Assembly (NCBI GenBank): GCA_004352715.1
Contig: SCFE01000046.1
Location: 895,651-959,650, forward strand
Length of the DNA stretch: 64,000 nucleotides
DNA from: Hofstenia miamia
Taxonomy: Eukaryota; Xenacoelomorpha; Acoela
Direction of reading: 5' to 3'
How positions within the stretch are numbered: position 1 is the first letter of the stretch; each line of letters opens with the position of its first letter. The notes below the pieces were generated by a model that ran no database searches, was not told the DNA's origin, and saw only the letters and a program-made list of their open reading frames with translations. Positions 1 through 11,639 of the stretch are shown here, one piece after another. The translations under genes and the position numbers were made by a program.

Positions 1-247
1 TCACTCTTGATATCTGGGATTTTGTATTCGTCATCAGTTGCTTTCATCCCAATGCCCTTGAATCAGCCCCTGGGAGTACTTGAGACTTGGATGGTGTTCG
101 TCCACTCGCCCTTGAATCCGCCATTTGGAGTACTTTGTGCTTCCACTTGTAAGTCCTTGAATCGCCTGCAAGTTGTCGGCTCCATCTTTGTCTTTCAATG
201 CTTTCCAAATCACTCTAATGTTCGATTTCACATATTTCCCAAATATC
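1..247 (-). repeat. GATTCAAGGGC-type periodic repeat in gypsy element 1
   Basis: Read on the minus strand this stretch contains three copies of a short unit close to gattcaaggg, spaced roughly 50-60 bases. In one frame they read as Ile-Gln-Gly (AIQG, RIQG, LIQG). The same unit recurs in the 3' part of two other gypsy copies in this window (11640-12030 and 48940-49430). Here it follows the protease closely, whereas in the others it follows integrase, so this copy may lack most of pol. The element continues past the left edge, so this is partial. Confidence 0.6.
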
Positions 248-883
248 CTAATGTGTGACATTCTGGTTTGTTGGATTAAGGATTGGTATCTTTCCTTTTC
301 CATTTTTCACTGCACATATGCTAGACGGCATTGATACTCTTTTTGTATTTATCCCTTTGTTTTTGTATATCATTACATCAGCTGTAATCACTTCTTCTGC
401 TTTGATTTCATACATTTTCCACTGATGCAGCTGCAAATGTATGTCTTCTTGTAATTTGAACGTGATCATTTTATCTTTGCCTTGTTCTTCTTCAATCTTG
501 ATCTCTTCCTCCTTGACTTTGATGGTTCTATCTGCATAATTAATAACACACTTGTTTTTTATGAGGAAGTCGTCTCCCAAAATTATTTCATATGGTAGCA
601 TGTTGTTGTGTGTGTCCACTACTACCAGTGATTGCTTGAATGTTGTGCTTGCCACTCTTAGCTGCACCTCTTTCAATACTCCCTTCATGTCGATGTATTC
701 ACCCGATGCATTTATAAGTCTTTTGTTGCACTTGTCAAGATCCTCTCTTGTAAAACCAAATTTTGTTGCACATTCATCCATAATTATAGAAGTTGCTGCT
801 CCCGTATCAATGGTTGCTTTTATCATTATCCCATTAACAGATATTGTCATTGTGTTCACTGTATCCATGTTTGCCATAATCAT
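248..883 (-). CDS. Retroviral-type aspartic protease of gypsy element 1
   Basis: Open frame of 211 codons with the aspartic-protease active-site triplet in the context ATIDTGAATSII near residue 27 and the second conserved patch PYEIILGDDFL near residue 100, the fold's usual flap-to-C-terminal order. Family knowledge: such proteases act as homodimers that cut the Gag-Pol polyprotein of LTR retrotransposons. It lies just downstream of gag in a different frame, as in elements that make Pro by frameshifting. The C-terminal half is Lys/Glu-rich and includes ILNPTN, a motif typical of the protease-RT linker. The frame ends there and reading continues in another frame, suggesting a frameshift. The active-site residues are intact, but no intact RT follows in the window. 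The start is the first Met of the open frame; natural expression would be as a polyprotein. Confidence 0.8.
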   Translation of the reverse strand: MIMANMDTVNTMTISVNGIMIKATIDTGAATSIIMDECATKFGFTREDLDKCNKRLINASGEYIDMKGVLKEVQLRVASTTFKQSLVVVDTHNNMLPYEIILGDDFLIKNKCVINYADRTIKVKEEEIKIEEEQGKDKMITFKLQEDIHLQLHQWKMYEIKAEEVITADVMIYKNKGINTKRVSMPSSICAVKNGKGKIPILNPTNQNVTH

Positions 884-918
884 TATTGATGCACAGTTTT
901 TAAGAGTTAGCGCTCTAT

Positions 919-2739
919 TTAGTTTTCTGATTCTTCATCAGTCTGGGGTCCGTCATTCATTTCTTCCTCTGATTCTATTAAATCCTCGTCTTCAAAGTAC
1001 CTTTGCTCTTCTCCAATCATTTTTATTTGTTTGTGGCAATCGTCTCTTTTGTGTCCTTTCTTCCCACAGTTATAGCATTTCACATCTCTTTCACGGACCT
1101 TCTTTGTTTTTCTGTCTCTGGTTTTTATTTTTATCGTTTTTTCCTGTTTGTCTGTTTCATAATTTTTTTTGTATTATTCAGTTCAGCATTGCTCCTCCAC
1201 GCCGGTGTTTCTCTATGCCATGCTGCTTTTTCGTTTATTCTTGCATTATTTTTTATTGTGGCCTGTATGTCCACTGCCTTTCTGATCATTTTTCCAGTTT
1301 ATCATCTACATCACACTTGATTTCAAATGGCGCCCTTATGTTGTCAGGCATACCTTTACAAATATGCATGAAGAGGTCATATTTTGAGTATCAATTTTCT
1401 CTTGAGCATAGCATGACCAGTCTCTTCACCTGCTGTATGTAATTGTGAATGCATCTGTCTTTTTCATTTTTGTTCCATTGAAAATTATTCTATATTGGTT
1501 TTTGAAACTTTTGTTTCTGTAATATTTGATAAAGTCACCAATTAGTAGTTCGTAATCTGTCTTAGTCTCTGGATCTAGCAGCAGGTAGTGTTGTGCTGCC
1601 ACTCCTGTCAAGTATAGGGAGAATCTAGCCGCTGCTGAGTGTTGGCTTACTTTTCTTCCCACCATAAATAATTCAAACATTTGAAGCCATTCCCTGAATG
1701 TTGGGTTGTACTCATCTACTCTACCATTGAACTTTGGTAGTGTGGCTTTGCAAGGGATCATATCGTTTCCCAATTCTTGGTTCAGTATCGAGTTGCTGTA
1801 CTTGGGTTTCATGTGTTTTGTTGTCCCTTCTTTGTTTCGCAGCAGTGTAGTTATCACTTTTGTGATCTCGCCTATAAATTTCTTTTTCTCTGCCTTGTTT
1901 TCATCGTACAAAGAGTCTTCTTCCAATAATTTATCATTAAGTGGTGTTGTTTGTAGTTCACGTTCCTTTCTGCCTACAAACTGAAAGTTGTGGGAGCGTA
2001 TATTCTCTTGTCGTTCTTCTTTGTTTAGCTGCAGTAATCTCAGTTTATCCTTTAGATAAGCTATCTTTTCTTGCCTCAAGTCATTCTCTCTGATTAGGTG
2101 GTTGTTCTCTATTTCCAACAGGTTCTGTTGTGCTTGTGCTGGATGTTGTTATTCACTCTTGTTTGTTTCTAGTCAGGTTATCTTGCTCTTTAATTGCATT
2201 ATCTCTGCGGCTTGTACATCATTGTCTTGTATTAACTGCTGATTTGTTGTCTCTAGCACATTGTTTTTCTCTTGCAAGAGCTTGTTTTGCTCTAAGAATC
2301 TCCTATTTGACTCTGTTAGTTGCTTCATGATTGTCTTAATCTCACTCTGAAATGCTTCACTTTGTTCAATTAATTTGGTGTCCATCTCGACTTGAATATT
2401 TTTTATTGCTTCTGCATTTGATTGCTTGATCTCTTCTATTTTCCTTGTTAATAAGCTTATTTCTTCTCATAAGAGTTTTTCGGTTTCACTGTTTTTTTTC
2501 AAAATTTCAAAAATTTCCGGGGTTCCTGGTTCAGAGGGGGATTCCTGTCTTACTGATTCTGGGGTTTGGGCTGCTTCAGTATTCCTTGGGTATGATGACG
2601 ATTGTGTTGCCATGGGGGTGTTGGTTTTTGGTACTGTTTTCTTTGCACTTCCTCTCTTATCACTCTTGTTATTCGTCATTGTTTCTTGATGTTGTAGTGG
2701 CTTTCCATTTTGGTTACAATTCAAGAGTCTAATTTGCAC
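919..2739 (-). pseudogene. gag of gypsy element 1 (broken)
   Basis: Three open blocks (2739-2467, 2385-2173, 2118-1426) plus a C-terminal piece ending at 919 make one gag gene with several stops and frameshifts. Order on the minus strand: a Ser/Thr/Pro-rich N-terminus (possible start ATG at 2679), long Gln/Glu/Asn-rich coiled coils, a capsid-like block (LPKFNGRVDEYNPTF, then AAARFSLYLTGVAAQHY), and one CCHC zinc knuckle, CYNCGKKGHKRDDC, at 1036-1077. The tail is acidic. Gag forms the particle shell and binds element RNA. One stop is a TGA between the LL and EE codons near 2467. It is related to the gag at 6550-8619. Confidence 0.85.
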
Positions 2740-2885
2740 TTGTCATGGTTAGGATTTTCTGCCTCTGCTGACTTTGTATTTTTGTTCACTGCCTTGTTGC
2801 TTCCTTTTTTCTTTTACTTTGAGTTCATTTCTGAGTTTCAAAAGAATATCACTGTGTGTTTCCTCTCCATTGACTTTGTTCTTAT

Positions 2886-2900
2886 TTGTCATGGTCGCCA
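2886..2900 (-). other. tRNA primer-binding site of gypsy element 1
   Basis: The minus strand reads tggcgaccatgacaa immediately after the LTR end; starting with TGG it fits pairing with the CCA 3' end of a tRNA. The matching site in element 2 is tggtgaccatgacagg. An ATG lies inside the site and opens a short frame (MTNKNK...), which resembles a short leader. The tRNA identity cannot be assigned by eye. Confidence 0.65.
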
Positions 2901-4027
2901 TGTAACATCCTCTACCAGGCCTTTAGCACTGTGTATTATTGTTAATAATTATCACTCGATTAATGGCGGGTAAGGATTTACTCATTTAATAGACTGCTAT
3001 ATGTTTCCTCTTTGCTTAACTGGTTACGTTAACTGAGTATTAATCATCACTGTTTAGGTGACGAAGCCATGCAGTGTTCTCTAATTGACTAACTGTGGGC
3101 TACTGCCCAAAGCAGATCTCCACACACCAGTTCTCCTCTGTTAGCAATTGACCAAGTTTGTTGCACCATCTCAGCTCAATGAGAATTAGTTATGTGTACT
3201 GTACATTAGCTCAGTGCACGTACTCATGTCAAAACATTACTGACTTAAACTCAATTTTGTAAGGTCTTTGCTAGACTGAATAAGTAAAGTGACTGGATAT
3301 TGACACTAGCTGCATTAATTTAATATCAAATCAGCCATTACCATAAAACTATTGGCTTTAATAATTATTTAATATATTGCAGCTTCCTACACTTACATTT
3401 AATAACAATACATGTAAAGTCATTTATTTGGTCGATTATTGTCAAGTCTCCTACTTTTAGTAATTGGCTATCCAGCCATTTTGTGAATCTGTTATAATGT
3501 ACATGTAGTGATTGATAGTCAGACTAAGCAAGAATTGAAAAACTCCCTATCCATAACTTAAGTGTAGTTTCATGACTGGCATATGGACCCTTAAATCACT
3601 CCCATGATGGGATCCAGCCACTACTCTACACAACTTGCTTAGCTGAACATTTTACTAAATATCAAACCAGATAAACAATGAAAAGAAATTAAAATAAACT
3701 CCGAAGAATTTATTGCTCATCACATTCCATTTAAATTCTAAGCTATTTATCTAAAAAAAGTTCTAAGTACCTGCTGATTTCAAATTTTGAATTAATCTTC
3801 TGCCAACATGGCTGTTCTGACATAAGTGTAACTTCGCTTGTTACAATTTGTCTAATTTTTCTTAATCAGCTACACTGTATTTCTCATAATGTGCAATATT
3901 GTAACTTAGTTGCATAATACAAATGAATAAGATATTTAACTAAATTTTTACAATCACTTTTGATCCTATTAATCTTTTGATGCTATTCCATTTCAGTTCA
4001 CAGCTTATTCCTTTGGTTGACGCTACA
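2901..4027 (-). repeat. 5' LTR of gypsy element 1 (long form)
   Basis: A 1127-bp LTR. Read on the plus strand it opens tgtaacatcctctaccagg and closes gacgctaca, so it starts TG and ends CA in the element's own orientation. It aligns along its length with the solo LTR at 13574-14721 and, inverted, with 5403-6310. It has no open frame. It would carry the promoter and polyadenylation signals of the element. No target duplication can be seen because the other LTR lies outside the window. Confidence 0.8.
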
Positions 4028-4440
4028 ACAATATTTAACCAATAAGAGACTGTAATATATTATTTTAAAATATTAAACTTAAGTTAGGAAGCTGCTTTAG
4101 CAAATAGTTATTTGTAAATATTTTATTAGTTGATATAGATGCTTTTATTTACAATCAGCAACTAGTGTCATTGTCAATTCATTTATTAATTGTGTTATTG
4201 CAGTACAACCAATATACTGTATGCTTTACAAAAGTTAGAAATTAAGTCAAGTTGTTACATGAATATTTAACACCACAATAATAAAGGCACACATAATAAA
4301 TTCTCTTGTTGAACTGATTCATTGACAAATCAGAATTGGTAGTAGTTTAATGAATGAAAATTTTTTTAATGGAGCTATCAAGAATATAGATCTCTTCAAA
4401 TCAGTAATGATAATTAACATACTAATAGATTTGTTAGGGT
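4028..4440. other. AT-rich spacer, no gene seen
   Basis: Between the LTR of element 1 and the older gag-protease relic. No open frame or repeat was recognised. Confidence 0.6.
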
Positions 4441-5240
4441 TAAAATTGGTCAGATGGATGATTCTACATCAGGTGTAACTCCAAAGCTACAGTAGAAGAA
4501 CTAATTTCAAATGCAATGAGCTTTAACTTAACAGTGGATAACATGGTGTGAATTGATGAAGATGCTTCTTTGTCCAAGTCATTCAGTTATAAAGAAATAA
4601 CAGACCACTTGACCCCATTGCCAGTTAAACCTAAATCTAAGATGAGTGCAGTCCACTGTAGGAACTGTGCTATGAAGGGCCACCTTCAAACAACTGCATG
4701 AAAACAAATTCTTATGTACACCATTAAAACAAAAGTTGAATCAACAGTTGAATACCAAACTAATAGGATTGCCATTTCCTACAAATCAAGCACCTGAAAA
4801 CATATTAATTCTGACTCATTACATTATAAGAATGTGATACCTGTAATTTTGAGAGGAATTATCATTTATGTACAAGGGGCCTCAGTGTCTATTATATCAG
4901 ATTCATGTTTTAGCCATCTGGGTTTCAAGCAATCAAAGATGAAAGCCACAAACATTAGATTACTTGATGCATCTAGAGATTATATTACCATAAAAGGAGA
5001 GATTGAGGATGTGAGTTTCCAGGTAGAAGATAAAGAGTTCACCCATAGTTTTGTAGTTTTTGATACCAGGAAAATTGTCTACCATATGATATTATACTAG
5101 GTGGTAATTTGTTAAATTGACTTAAAGCTTGTCATAAAAATGTTAGCATTCATACTTTTGATTCAATGAATAGACAGTTTATTTCATATATTGTGAAAGA
5201 CTATCACTTATTTCCAATTAAACAAGGATTTTTAAATGAT
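4441..5240 (+). pseudogene. Old gag-protease relic of a gypsy element
   Basis: Broken coding remnant. At 4655-4690 a degenerate zinc knuckle reads HCRNCAMKGH with the last Cys lost. At 4834-5100 an 88-codon frame aligns with the protease at 248-883: SVSIISDSCFSHLGF corresponds to the DTGAATSII region, followed by LLDASRDYITIKG and the FVVFDT block. The catalytic DTG has become VQG, so it cannot be active. It ends just before the LTR of element 2 but is more diverged than that element, so it is probably an older insertion. No RT follows it. Confidence 0.65.
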
Positions 5241-5402
5241 CAAAAATTAATCAAAGGTGTACTGATAACCTTTTAAAATATGTGAAGGTCTTAAAATGGT
5301 CAAATAGGTAGGAGAAAATTATAAAATTAAGTCATTTGGTAGATCTTAAGCACTTTAAGCAAAAGAATTTTGTTAGTTGTTTACCTGAAAGTGTCAGTAT
5401 TG

Positions 5403-6310
5403 TGTGTAGCATAATCCAAGAATTAATGCTGCTAAAGAAGAATAAACAAGAGATTAGTCAGTCAAGGAAGATTATCATCAAATTATGATTAAATTAATAT
5501 TAATTGTAAATCAAAATCAATTTAGCATCACTAATTTTGTAAAATGCAACAAAGAAACAACATTTACCAAATAGTAATTGTTGAAACAATTTGGCAAAAT
5601 AAAAGGGGCAATATTGCTTCCATTAATAACTACCCATTCTGGCAGATGATTTAAAATTCAAATCAACAGGTACTTTTGGATTTGGAACTATAAATAGAGT
5701 GAAATCACTTTGAGAACTGCTGAAGTAAATTCTTTGAAAATCTTATCTTTAGATTTAATTTGGTTTGCTTATTATTTCAAAATGTCAAGCTAAATGGTAA
5801 ATGCATTAGTAGTAGTGAGGGTGCACATCAGGAGTGATTTGAGGATCCTTAATCCAAGCCATGAAACTGCAGCTAGGTTAGGGATACAATTAAGAGTTTT
5901 TCTCTGTTTAGATGACTATTGATTCTTTCAACAACATGTATGCAATAATGAAGCTTCAAAGAAACAGTTGGATAACCAGTTATAGTTTATTATATCTTAT
6001 ACTATCTAGACTATGTAGGAGACCTATAAATAGACCAATAATGAGACTGAACATGTATTATTAATTAAATGTTGAAAGGTTCAGAGTTCAGAGTTGGCCA
6101 GAGGCCTCATGAAAGATCAGTCAGCAGGAGAACTGCAACATTTGGTCCACACCTAAACAGTGTTCAATTACTATATAATTAAGCAAAGTTAACTAAGAGT
6201 ATTAATGGAGTAAAGCAGTTTGTAAAAGTACATCCCTACCTGCACTTATCACAGAATTACATTCAAAGGAATTAGTCAACATGAGTAAGGGCTTGGTAGC
6301 AGATGCTACA
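5403..6310 (+). repeat. 5' LTR of gypsy element 2
   Basis: A 908-bp LTR beginning tgtagcataatccaag and ending gcagatgctaca; TGTAGCAT and ATGCTACA form a perfect 8-bp terminal inverted repeat. It aligns with the reverse complement of 13574-14721, but about 250 bp of the middle is absent here, with the junction near 6070 (gttgaaagg). Confidence 0.8.
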
Positions 6311-7884
6311 TGGTGACCATGACAGGTTAAAAAATGAGATGAATCAACAACAAGTCAATATCCCAACTCACAACTTAAATTTGAAGAAGTAAGAAAGGCA
6401 ACTATGACATCACTGGGTAAAACATGCAATGAATAACTACCAGCAAAGCACACAGTCAGCTACCACCATCTAGGACAAACTTAACCTGAAGCAGATTCAG
6501 AAACAAAGAATCATCCTGAGATGCAAGTCACTACTAATCATAATTAAAAATGACAAATACAACAGGAAAGAAATTAAGCACCAAGAAAGGCACAAGCAGA
6601 ACAACCACTACCCCAAGAAGATCATGTTCAGAAACAGACACATCCCCTACAGATTTAGAGACCCTACACATGTCCCCAGAGGCAAGTTTGACAGAAATCA
6701 TAAATATTCTAATAATGAGACAGAAACAATATTGAGAAGCAAGATACAACTGCTAATGGACAAAGTTGTAGAACTAGAACAACATAGTGAAAATGCACTA
6801 AGTGAGCTCAAGATAGAGATGGATAGTTAGTTGGAAAGTCAGAACAATGATTTCCAAAATAATATCAAGATATTAACAAATCAATTGGCAGAGTCTAACA
6901 AATGTTTTCAGGAACTAAATGAAAAATGGGAGAAAACATGCTGACAACTAGAAAACACAAATAGACAGTTAATCCAAGATAACAATTTGCAAGCCCAAGA
7001 GATAGAACAACTCAAAGATGAACTCAGACTAATGGAAATGGGCAGAGAGGAAGATTGTTNCTACCTGCACTTATCACAGAATTACATTCAAAGGAATTAG
7101 TCAACATGAGTAAGGGCTTGGTAGCAGATGCTACATGGTGACCATGACAGGTTAAAAAATGAGATGAATCAACAACAAGTCAATATCCCAACTCACAACT
7201 TAAATTTGAAGAAGTAAGAAAGGCAACTATGACATCACTGGGTAAAACATGCAATGAATAACTACCAGCAAAGCACACAGTCAGCTACCACCATCTAGGA
7301 CAAACTTAACCTGAAGCAGATTCAGAAACAAAGAATCATCCTGAGATGCAAGTCACTACTAATCATAATTAAAAATGACAAATACAACAGGAAAGAAATT
7401 AAGCACCAAGAAAGGCACAAGCAGAACAACCACTACCCCAAGAAGATCATGTTCAGAAACAGACACATCCCCTACAGATTTAGAGACCCTACACATGTCC
7501 CCAGAGGCAAGTTTGACAGAAATCATAAATATTCTAATAATGAGACAGAAACAATATTGAGAAGCAAGATACAACTGCTAATGGACAAAGTTGTAGAACT
7601 AGAACAACATAGTGAAAATGCACTAAGTGAGCTCAAGATAGAGATGGATAGTTAGTTGGAAAGTCAGAACAATGATTTCCAAAATAATATCAAGATATTA
7701 ACAAATCAATTGGCAGAGTCTAACAAATGTTTTCAGGAACTAAATGAAAAATGGGAGAAAACATGCTGACAACTAGAAAACACAAATAGACAGTTAATCC
7801 AAGATAACAATTTACAAGCCCAAGGGAAAGAACAACTCAAAGATGAACTCAGGCTAATGGAAATGGGCAGAGAGGAAGATTGTT
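6236..7884 (+). repeat. Tandem 825-bp duplication joined by a single N (7060)
   Basis: Bases 6236-7059 recur at 7061-7884 with only a few substitutions (for example gcaagcccaagagatag versus acaagcccaagggaaag). The copies are separated by exactly one N. The duplicated block contains the LTR end, PBS and gag N-terminus. Most simply this is two haplotypes or overlapping contigs joined end to end. Confidence 0.8.
6311..6326 (+). other. tRNA primer-binding site of gypsy element 2
   Basis: The sequence tggtgaccatgacagg follows the LTR terminus directly, as a minus-strand primer-binding site should. A second copy follows at 7136-7151 in the duplicated block, and a variant (tggtgaccatggcagg) follows the internal LTR piece at 8837. 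Confidence 0.6.
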
Positions 7885-8619
7885 AATCACAAGAACAAGA
7901 GTTAGAAGAACTCAGACACAAACTTAGAGTGATGCAGAGGGATGAAGGGGAAAACTGAATGGAATATGGACACATGAAGCAACCCTCAAACAGACAAAGG
8001 AAATGAACTTATGAGCATTACCAGTCAACTTCAAAAAACAGTCAAAAGACACTGATGAAGAAGACAAAGAGTATGAGAAAAGAAAAATCATTGACAAAAT
8101 CATGAAAGCAGTAACAGATCAATTTACAATAAACAAAAACATAAATGCACAGAAGAAACCAACCTTTGAGAGCTCTATCTTACCTGAGAATATTAACAAT
8201 GACATGATACTGTTTAAGGCCAAACTTTAAAGGAAAGGTTGATAGTTATAGTCCAATGTTCATTGAATGGTTTCAAACATTTGAAATTATGATGGCTGAG
8301 AGAAAAGTAATTCAGCAAGCAGCAGCTGCAAGATTCCCACTATATCTTACAGGAGCAGAATCTTAACATTACTTGCTGCTGGACACTAATACAAAACAAA
8401 ATTACAAACTACTGATTGGAAATTTTGTAGAATATTATGAAAACAAAATTTTCAAAAACCAACACTGAATCATGTTGAACTTGACAAAAATGAGGAAAAT
8501 GGACATTATACATAACTATATTCAACAAGTGGAACAACTAGTAACACTCAGCTCCAGAGGAAACATAAGAAACTTCATTGAGCTGAGATCTGGAAACAAT
8601 CCATTGCCAACTATTTGTA
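6550..8619 (+). pseudogene. gag of gypsy element 2 (broken, partly duplicated)
   Basis: The N-terminus opens MTNTTGKKLSTKKGTSR (6550, repeated at 7375 in the duplicated block) and parallels element 1's MTNNKSDKRGSAKK. A Gln/Glu/Asn coiled-coil region follows in changing frames to about 8000. A capsid-like block lies at 8220-8620: EWFQTFEIMMAERK-like and AAAARFPLYLTGA, then the ORF 8472-8678 with MRKMDIIHNYIQQVEQL. Many stops and frameshifts are present. At about 8620 the gag sequence stops and LTR sequence begins, so the C-terminus and zinc knuckle are missing. Only 7885 onward is single copy. Confidence 0.75.
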
Positions 8620-8852
8620 GAAAGGTTTGGAGATCAGAGTTGGCCAGAGGTCCTCATGAAAGATCAGTCAACACCTAAACAGTGTTCAATTACTATATAG
8701 TTAATCAAAGTTAACTAAGAGTATTTATGGAGTAAAGCAGTTAGTAAATGTACAACCCTACCTGCACTTATCAACACAGAATTACATTCAAGTGCAATTA
8801 ATTAACATGAATTAGAGCTTGGTAGCAGATGCTACATGGTGACCATGGCAGG
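8620..8852 (+). repeat. Internal LTR 3' fragment plus PBS inside element 2
   Basis: Aligns with the last ~230 bp of the 5' LTR (6080-6310): gatcagagttggccagagg, cacctaaacagtgttcaatt and the terminus gtagcagatgctaca, then the PBS tggtgaccatggcagg at 8837. It lies between gag and RT, where no LTR belongs. It therefore marks a recombination or nested insertion between family members. Confidence 0.75.
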
Positions 8853-9382
8853 TTAAAGGGAATGCCCAAAAGTGGTATGACACAAAGAAAAACCAATGGA
8901 ATGGTGAAGAGGAGGATATTGAGAAAACAGCATTCATCACACTGTACAGACTGTATGAGTGGATTTATATGGCATTCAGATTGTGTAATGCACCAGTGAC
9001 TTTCCAGGGATACATAACAAAGGTTCTAAAGAACAAGAAACATAAAATGGAAGAAGGTGTAAACACATACACAGATAACATCATCATAATGAGTAACACC
9101 ATAGAAGAACACCTTGAAAAGCTAGAAACAACACTTGTAATCTTAGAAAAAGCAGTCCTGCAAATCCATGGAAATAAATGTGATATACTGAAGGAGAAGA
9201 TCATATTCCTGGGACAAGTATCAGAAAAAGGGCAGATATGCATGAAGGATAACACAAGAGACAAGATCTGGAAGATAGAGAAACCAAACAACAAGAAAGA
9301 CATACAGAGGATAATGGGTTTCTTCAACTACTACGGGACATTCATACATAATATTGCCAGAAAAACTGCCAAGATGCCATGA
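8853..9382 (+). pseudogene. Reverse transcriptase fragment of gypsy element 2
   Basis: The first codons (GNAQKWYDTKKNQW) look like gag capsid sequence joined directly to RT. The RT then runs from the DIEKTAFIT block through MAFRLCNAPVTFQGYI to the catalytic box, which has decayed to TYTDN where the family has Y-x-D-D. The later blocks HGNKCDILKEKIIFLG and IQRIMGFFNYYGTFI (thumb/connection) are clear. The N-terminal RT blocks are missing. An in-frame TGA at 9380 separates it from RNase H, which continues in the same frame. The RT would copy element RNA into DNA; without the second Asp it is dead. Confidence 0.85.
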
Positions 9383-9937
9383 CTAATGAGAAAATCAGTA
9401 CCTTTCATATTGACATGGCAGGAACAAGAGGAACTGGACGATATAAAGGAAGAGCTGGCAAAACTGCCAGTGTTGAACATGCCAGATTACAACAGAACAT
9501 TCATTTTGGACTGTGACTCAAGCAAGGTGGCAATCAGAGCAACACTGGGACAAATGAAAAATGACAAGGAGGTGCTGATACAATTCTTTAGCCACAAACT
9601 GAAACTGAGTGAAGAGAACTACTGTTCAACAAAATTAGAGATGTTAGCCCTAATTGAGTGTATTAAGAAATTCAGGCACTTTTTAATTTGCTGAGAATTC
9701 AGGGTCTGCACAGATAACAGCAGCCTGGTGTGGCTGAAGAAGTTCTCAGGAGACAAATCAGGAATAGTATTGAGATTGATCAAGTACATAAATGAATTTA
9801 CTTTCACCATTGAACACTGGAGAGGAACACTGCACACTAATGCGGATTTTTGGATGGCACTCCCAGAGTACCAAAGAGACAGCCAAAGAAGACAGCAAAA
9901 AGAAATAATTTCAATTCTTACCACACATGGAGTATGA
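9383..9937 (+). pseudogene. RNase H domain of gypsy element 2
   Basis: Follows RT in the same frame. Visible blocks are FILDCDSSKVAIRATLGQ (first catalytic Asp), FFSHKLKLSEENYCSTKLE (catalytic Glu region), VCTDNSSLVWLKK (third Asp) and FTIEHWRGTLHTNADFWMALP, where the family normally has the sequence N-x-x-A-D-x-L-S-R. One TGA at 9692 interrupts it. It would remove the RNA strand during reverse transcription. It is better conserved than the gag but not intact. Confidence 0.8.
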
Positions 9938-11190
9938 AGGACTACCTGAAATAAATATTGATAAAAAAGGGCAAGCAGTCCTACCAATCATGATCAATGA
10001 AGAGATATCAGAGCAGGAGATTACAGAGAAGCAAAAGGATGATGTTATATTAAACAAAATTATAAAAAAGCTGAAAGAACCACAACTAAAATTATCAAAA
10101 CTAACAGCAAGCTATTACAAAAGATACGAATGGAAGATAAACAAAAACAGACTCCTATATGTGGAATCACAGAACAACAGAATGTTGCAAAAGGGAACTG
10201 ATAAGAAAATTACACAAGAGGGGCCATTTAGCCATCACACAGATGGAAAGAACTTTCAATTCAAGGTTCATTAAAATGGCTATCAGAAAAGTTACAGAAG
10301 AGGTAATTAACAAATGCACAACATGCCTTCTAAATAACAAGCAGCACTTCCCAACCCAGAGCACCACTAGAAAAGATCATAGCAATGCAGCTAATGAAAT
10401 TGTACATATGAATTTGGAGATGCATTCAAGAGATGAAGAAGGATACCAACACCTATTAGTAATGGTGGATAACTTTACTAAGTATGCAAGGATGATCCCA
10501 ATGAAGAACACAATGGTGGAAATGATGGCAGAGATAGTAATGAAGGAATGGATGCTGAAGTTTGGGCCAATGGAGACAATAATTACAGACAGGGGGCTGC
10601 AATTCAAAAGTGGTCTGTTTCAGGAAATGGCACAACTATTGGAAGTAGTAAGCTAGAGAACAACAGCATACCAACTGCAAGCAAATGGCGCAGTGGAAAG
10701 ACTGAACAGGACATTAATTAAGTTGATAAGAGTCACAACATCAAGGATAGGAGGGTGAAAATGGCGAAATTTAAGTGAAATGGTAGAGTATTTTTATAAC
10801 AAATCCATACATTTGACAACAGGCATGACACCATTCAAGGTGATGTTCAGAAGGGAAGCCATGATGCCACTCTCAATGAAATACTTTAACTATAGTGGAA
10901 AAATAGACAATGATTATGTGAATCAACTAAGAACCCAAATTACAGTGATACATGAAACAATGTGCCATAATATCAAGAAATCTGCAATGAGACAGCTACA
11001 AAATTACAATAAAAAAATTTACAGTCATGCACATAAGATGTGCAATGCAGTATACACATTTACGCCTGTAAAGGCAACAGACACAAACCAGGTCTGAAAA
11101 CTTAAAACAATTTGGTCAGGACCATATACAATAACACAAGTATTACCAAACAATGAGTATATGCTAAGCAGCAGATTATTGCATTTCAAA
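9938..11190 (+). pseudogene. Integrase of gypsy element 2
   Basis: Pieces in three frames. The N-terminal HHCC zinc-binding domain is seen at about 10205-10325 (LHKRGHLAITQM, then KCTTCL). In the catalytic core the first Asp position reads VHMNLEM (Asp to Asn), LLVMVDNFTKYARMIPM follows, the second Asp is intact in IITDRGLQF at 10583, and the Glu is intact in GAVERLNRTL at 10690. The C-terminal part has YFYNKSIHLTTGMTPF and SGPYTI. There is a stop before RTTAYQ at about 10650, a TGA near 10756 and another near 11096. Integrase would join element DNA to the host chromosome. This copy has lost one catalytic residue and is broken. Confidence 0.85.
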
Positions 11191-11639
11191 ACTTAAAACA
11201 AGCAATGGCAGACATTGATGAAACTAGATTAGATGAAAATGCCAAATTTAGAATAAACTGAATTAATGGAAACTAGGTCATTTACAATATGAATAAGCTA
11301 GAGAGTTTGCCAGAGGAAGGTTTCAATGAAGAATTCAAATCAAATATTGGTAGCAAAACCTCAAAACCAAGAGTACTGCTGAGAAGGGCAGCAAGAGATA
11401 AATATGTATATGACCCCTAAGTATGGGACCTAAACTTACTTACTGAATTTAGGCAAATTGAGAGAGATGCAACAACCAAGGAGCAAGAGGGTATGCTGCA
11501 ACCAGAAGGCAGAGGAAATGATAACATCCAACCCATGAAGAAGAATACACAGGAGTTCTCAAACCCAACATTGATTCAACAGTGAAAGGGACTAGAACAA
11601 TGCACTGACTAATCAAAGGCACAGAGTGAAGAGGCATCA
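11191..11639 (+). pseudogene. Acidic post-integrase Pol tail of element 2
   Basis: Remnant homologous to 48540-48975 of the fourth gypsy copy: LLHFKNLKQAMADIDETR-like, LPEEGFNEEFKSNIGSK, then VLLRRAARDKYVYDP. It has stops at several positions. It continues integrase without a recognisable domain; the function is unknown to me. It leads straight into the periodic repeat block. Confidence 0.6.

Noticed and set aside
552-1442. 296-codon plus-strand frame opposite gag/protease
   Set aside because: Phe/Ser/Leu-rich antisense shadow of the minus-strand gypsy genes.
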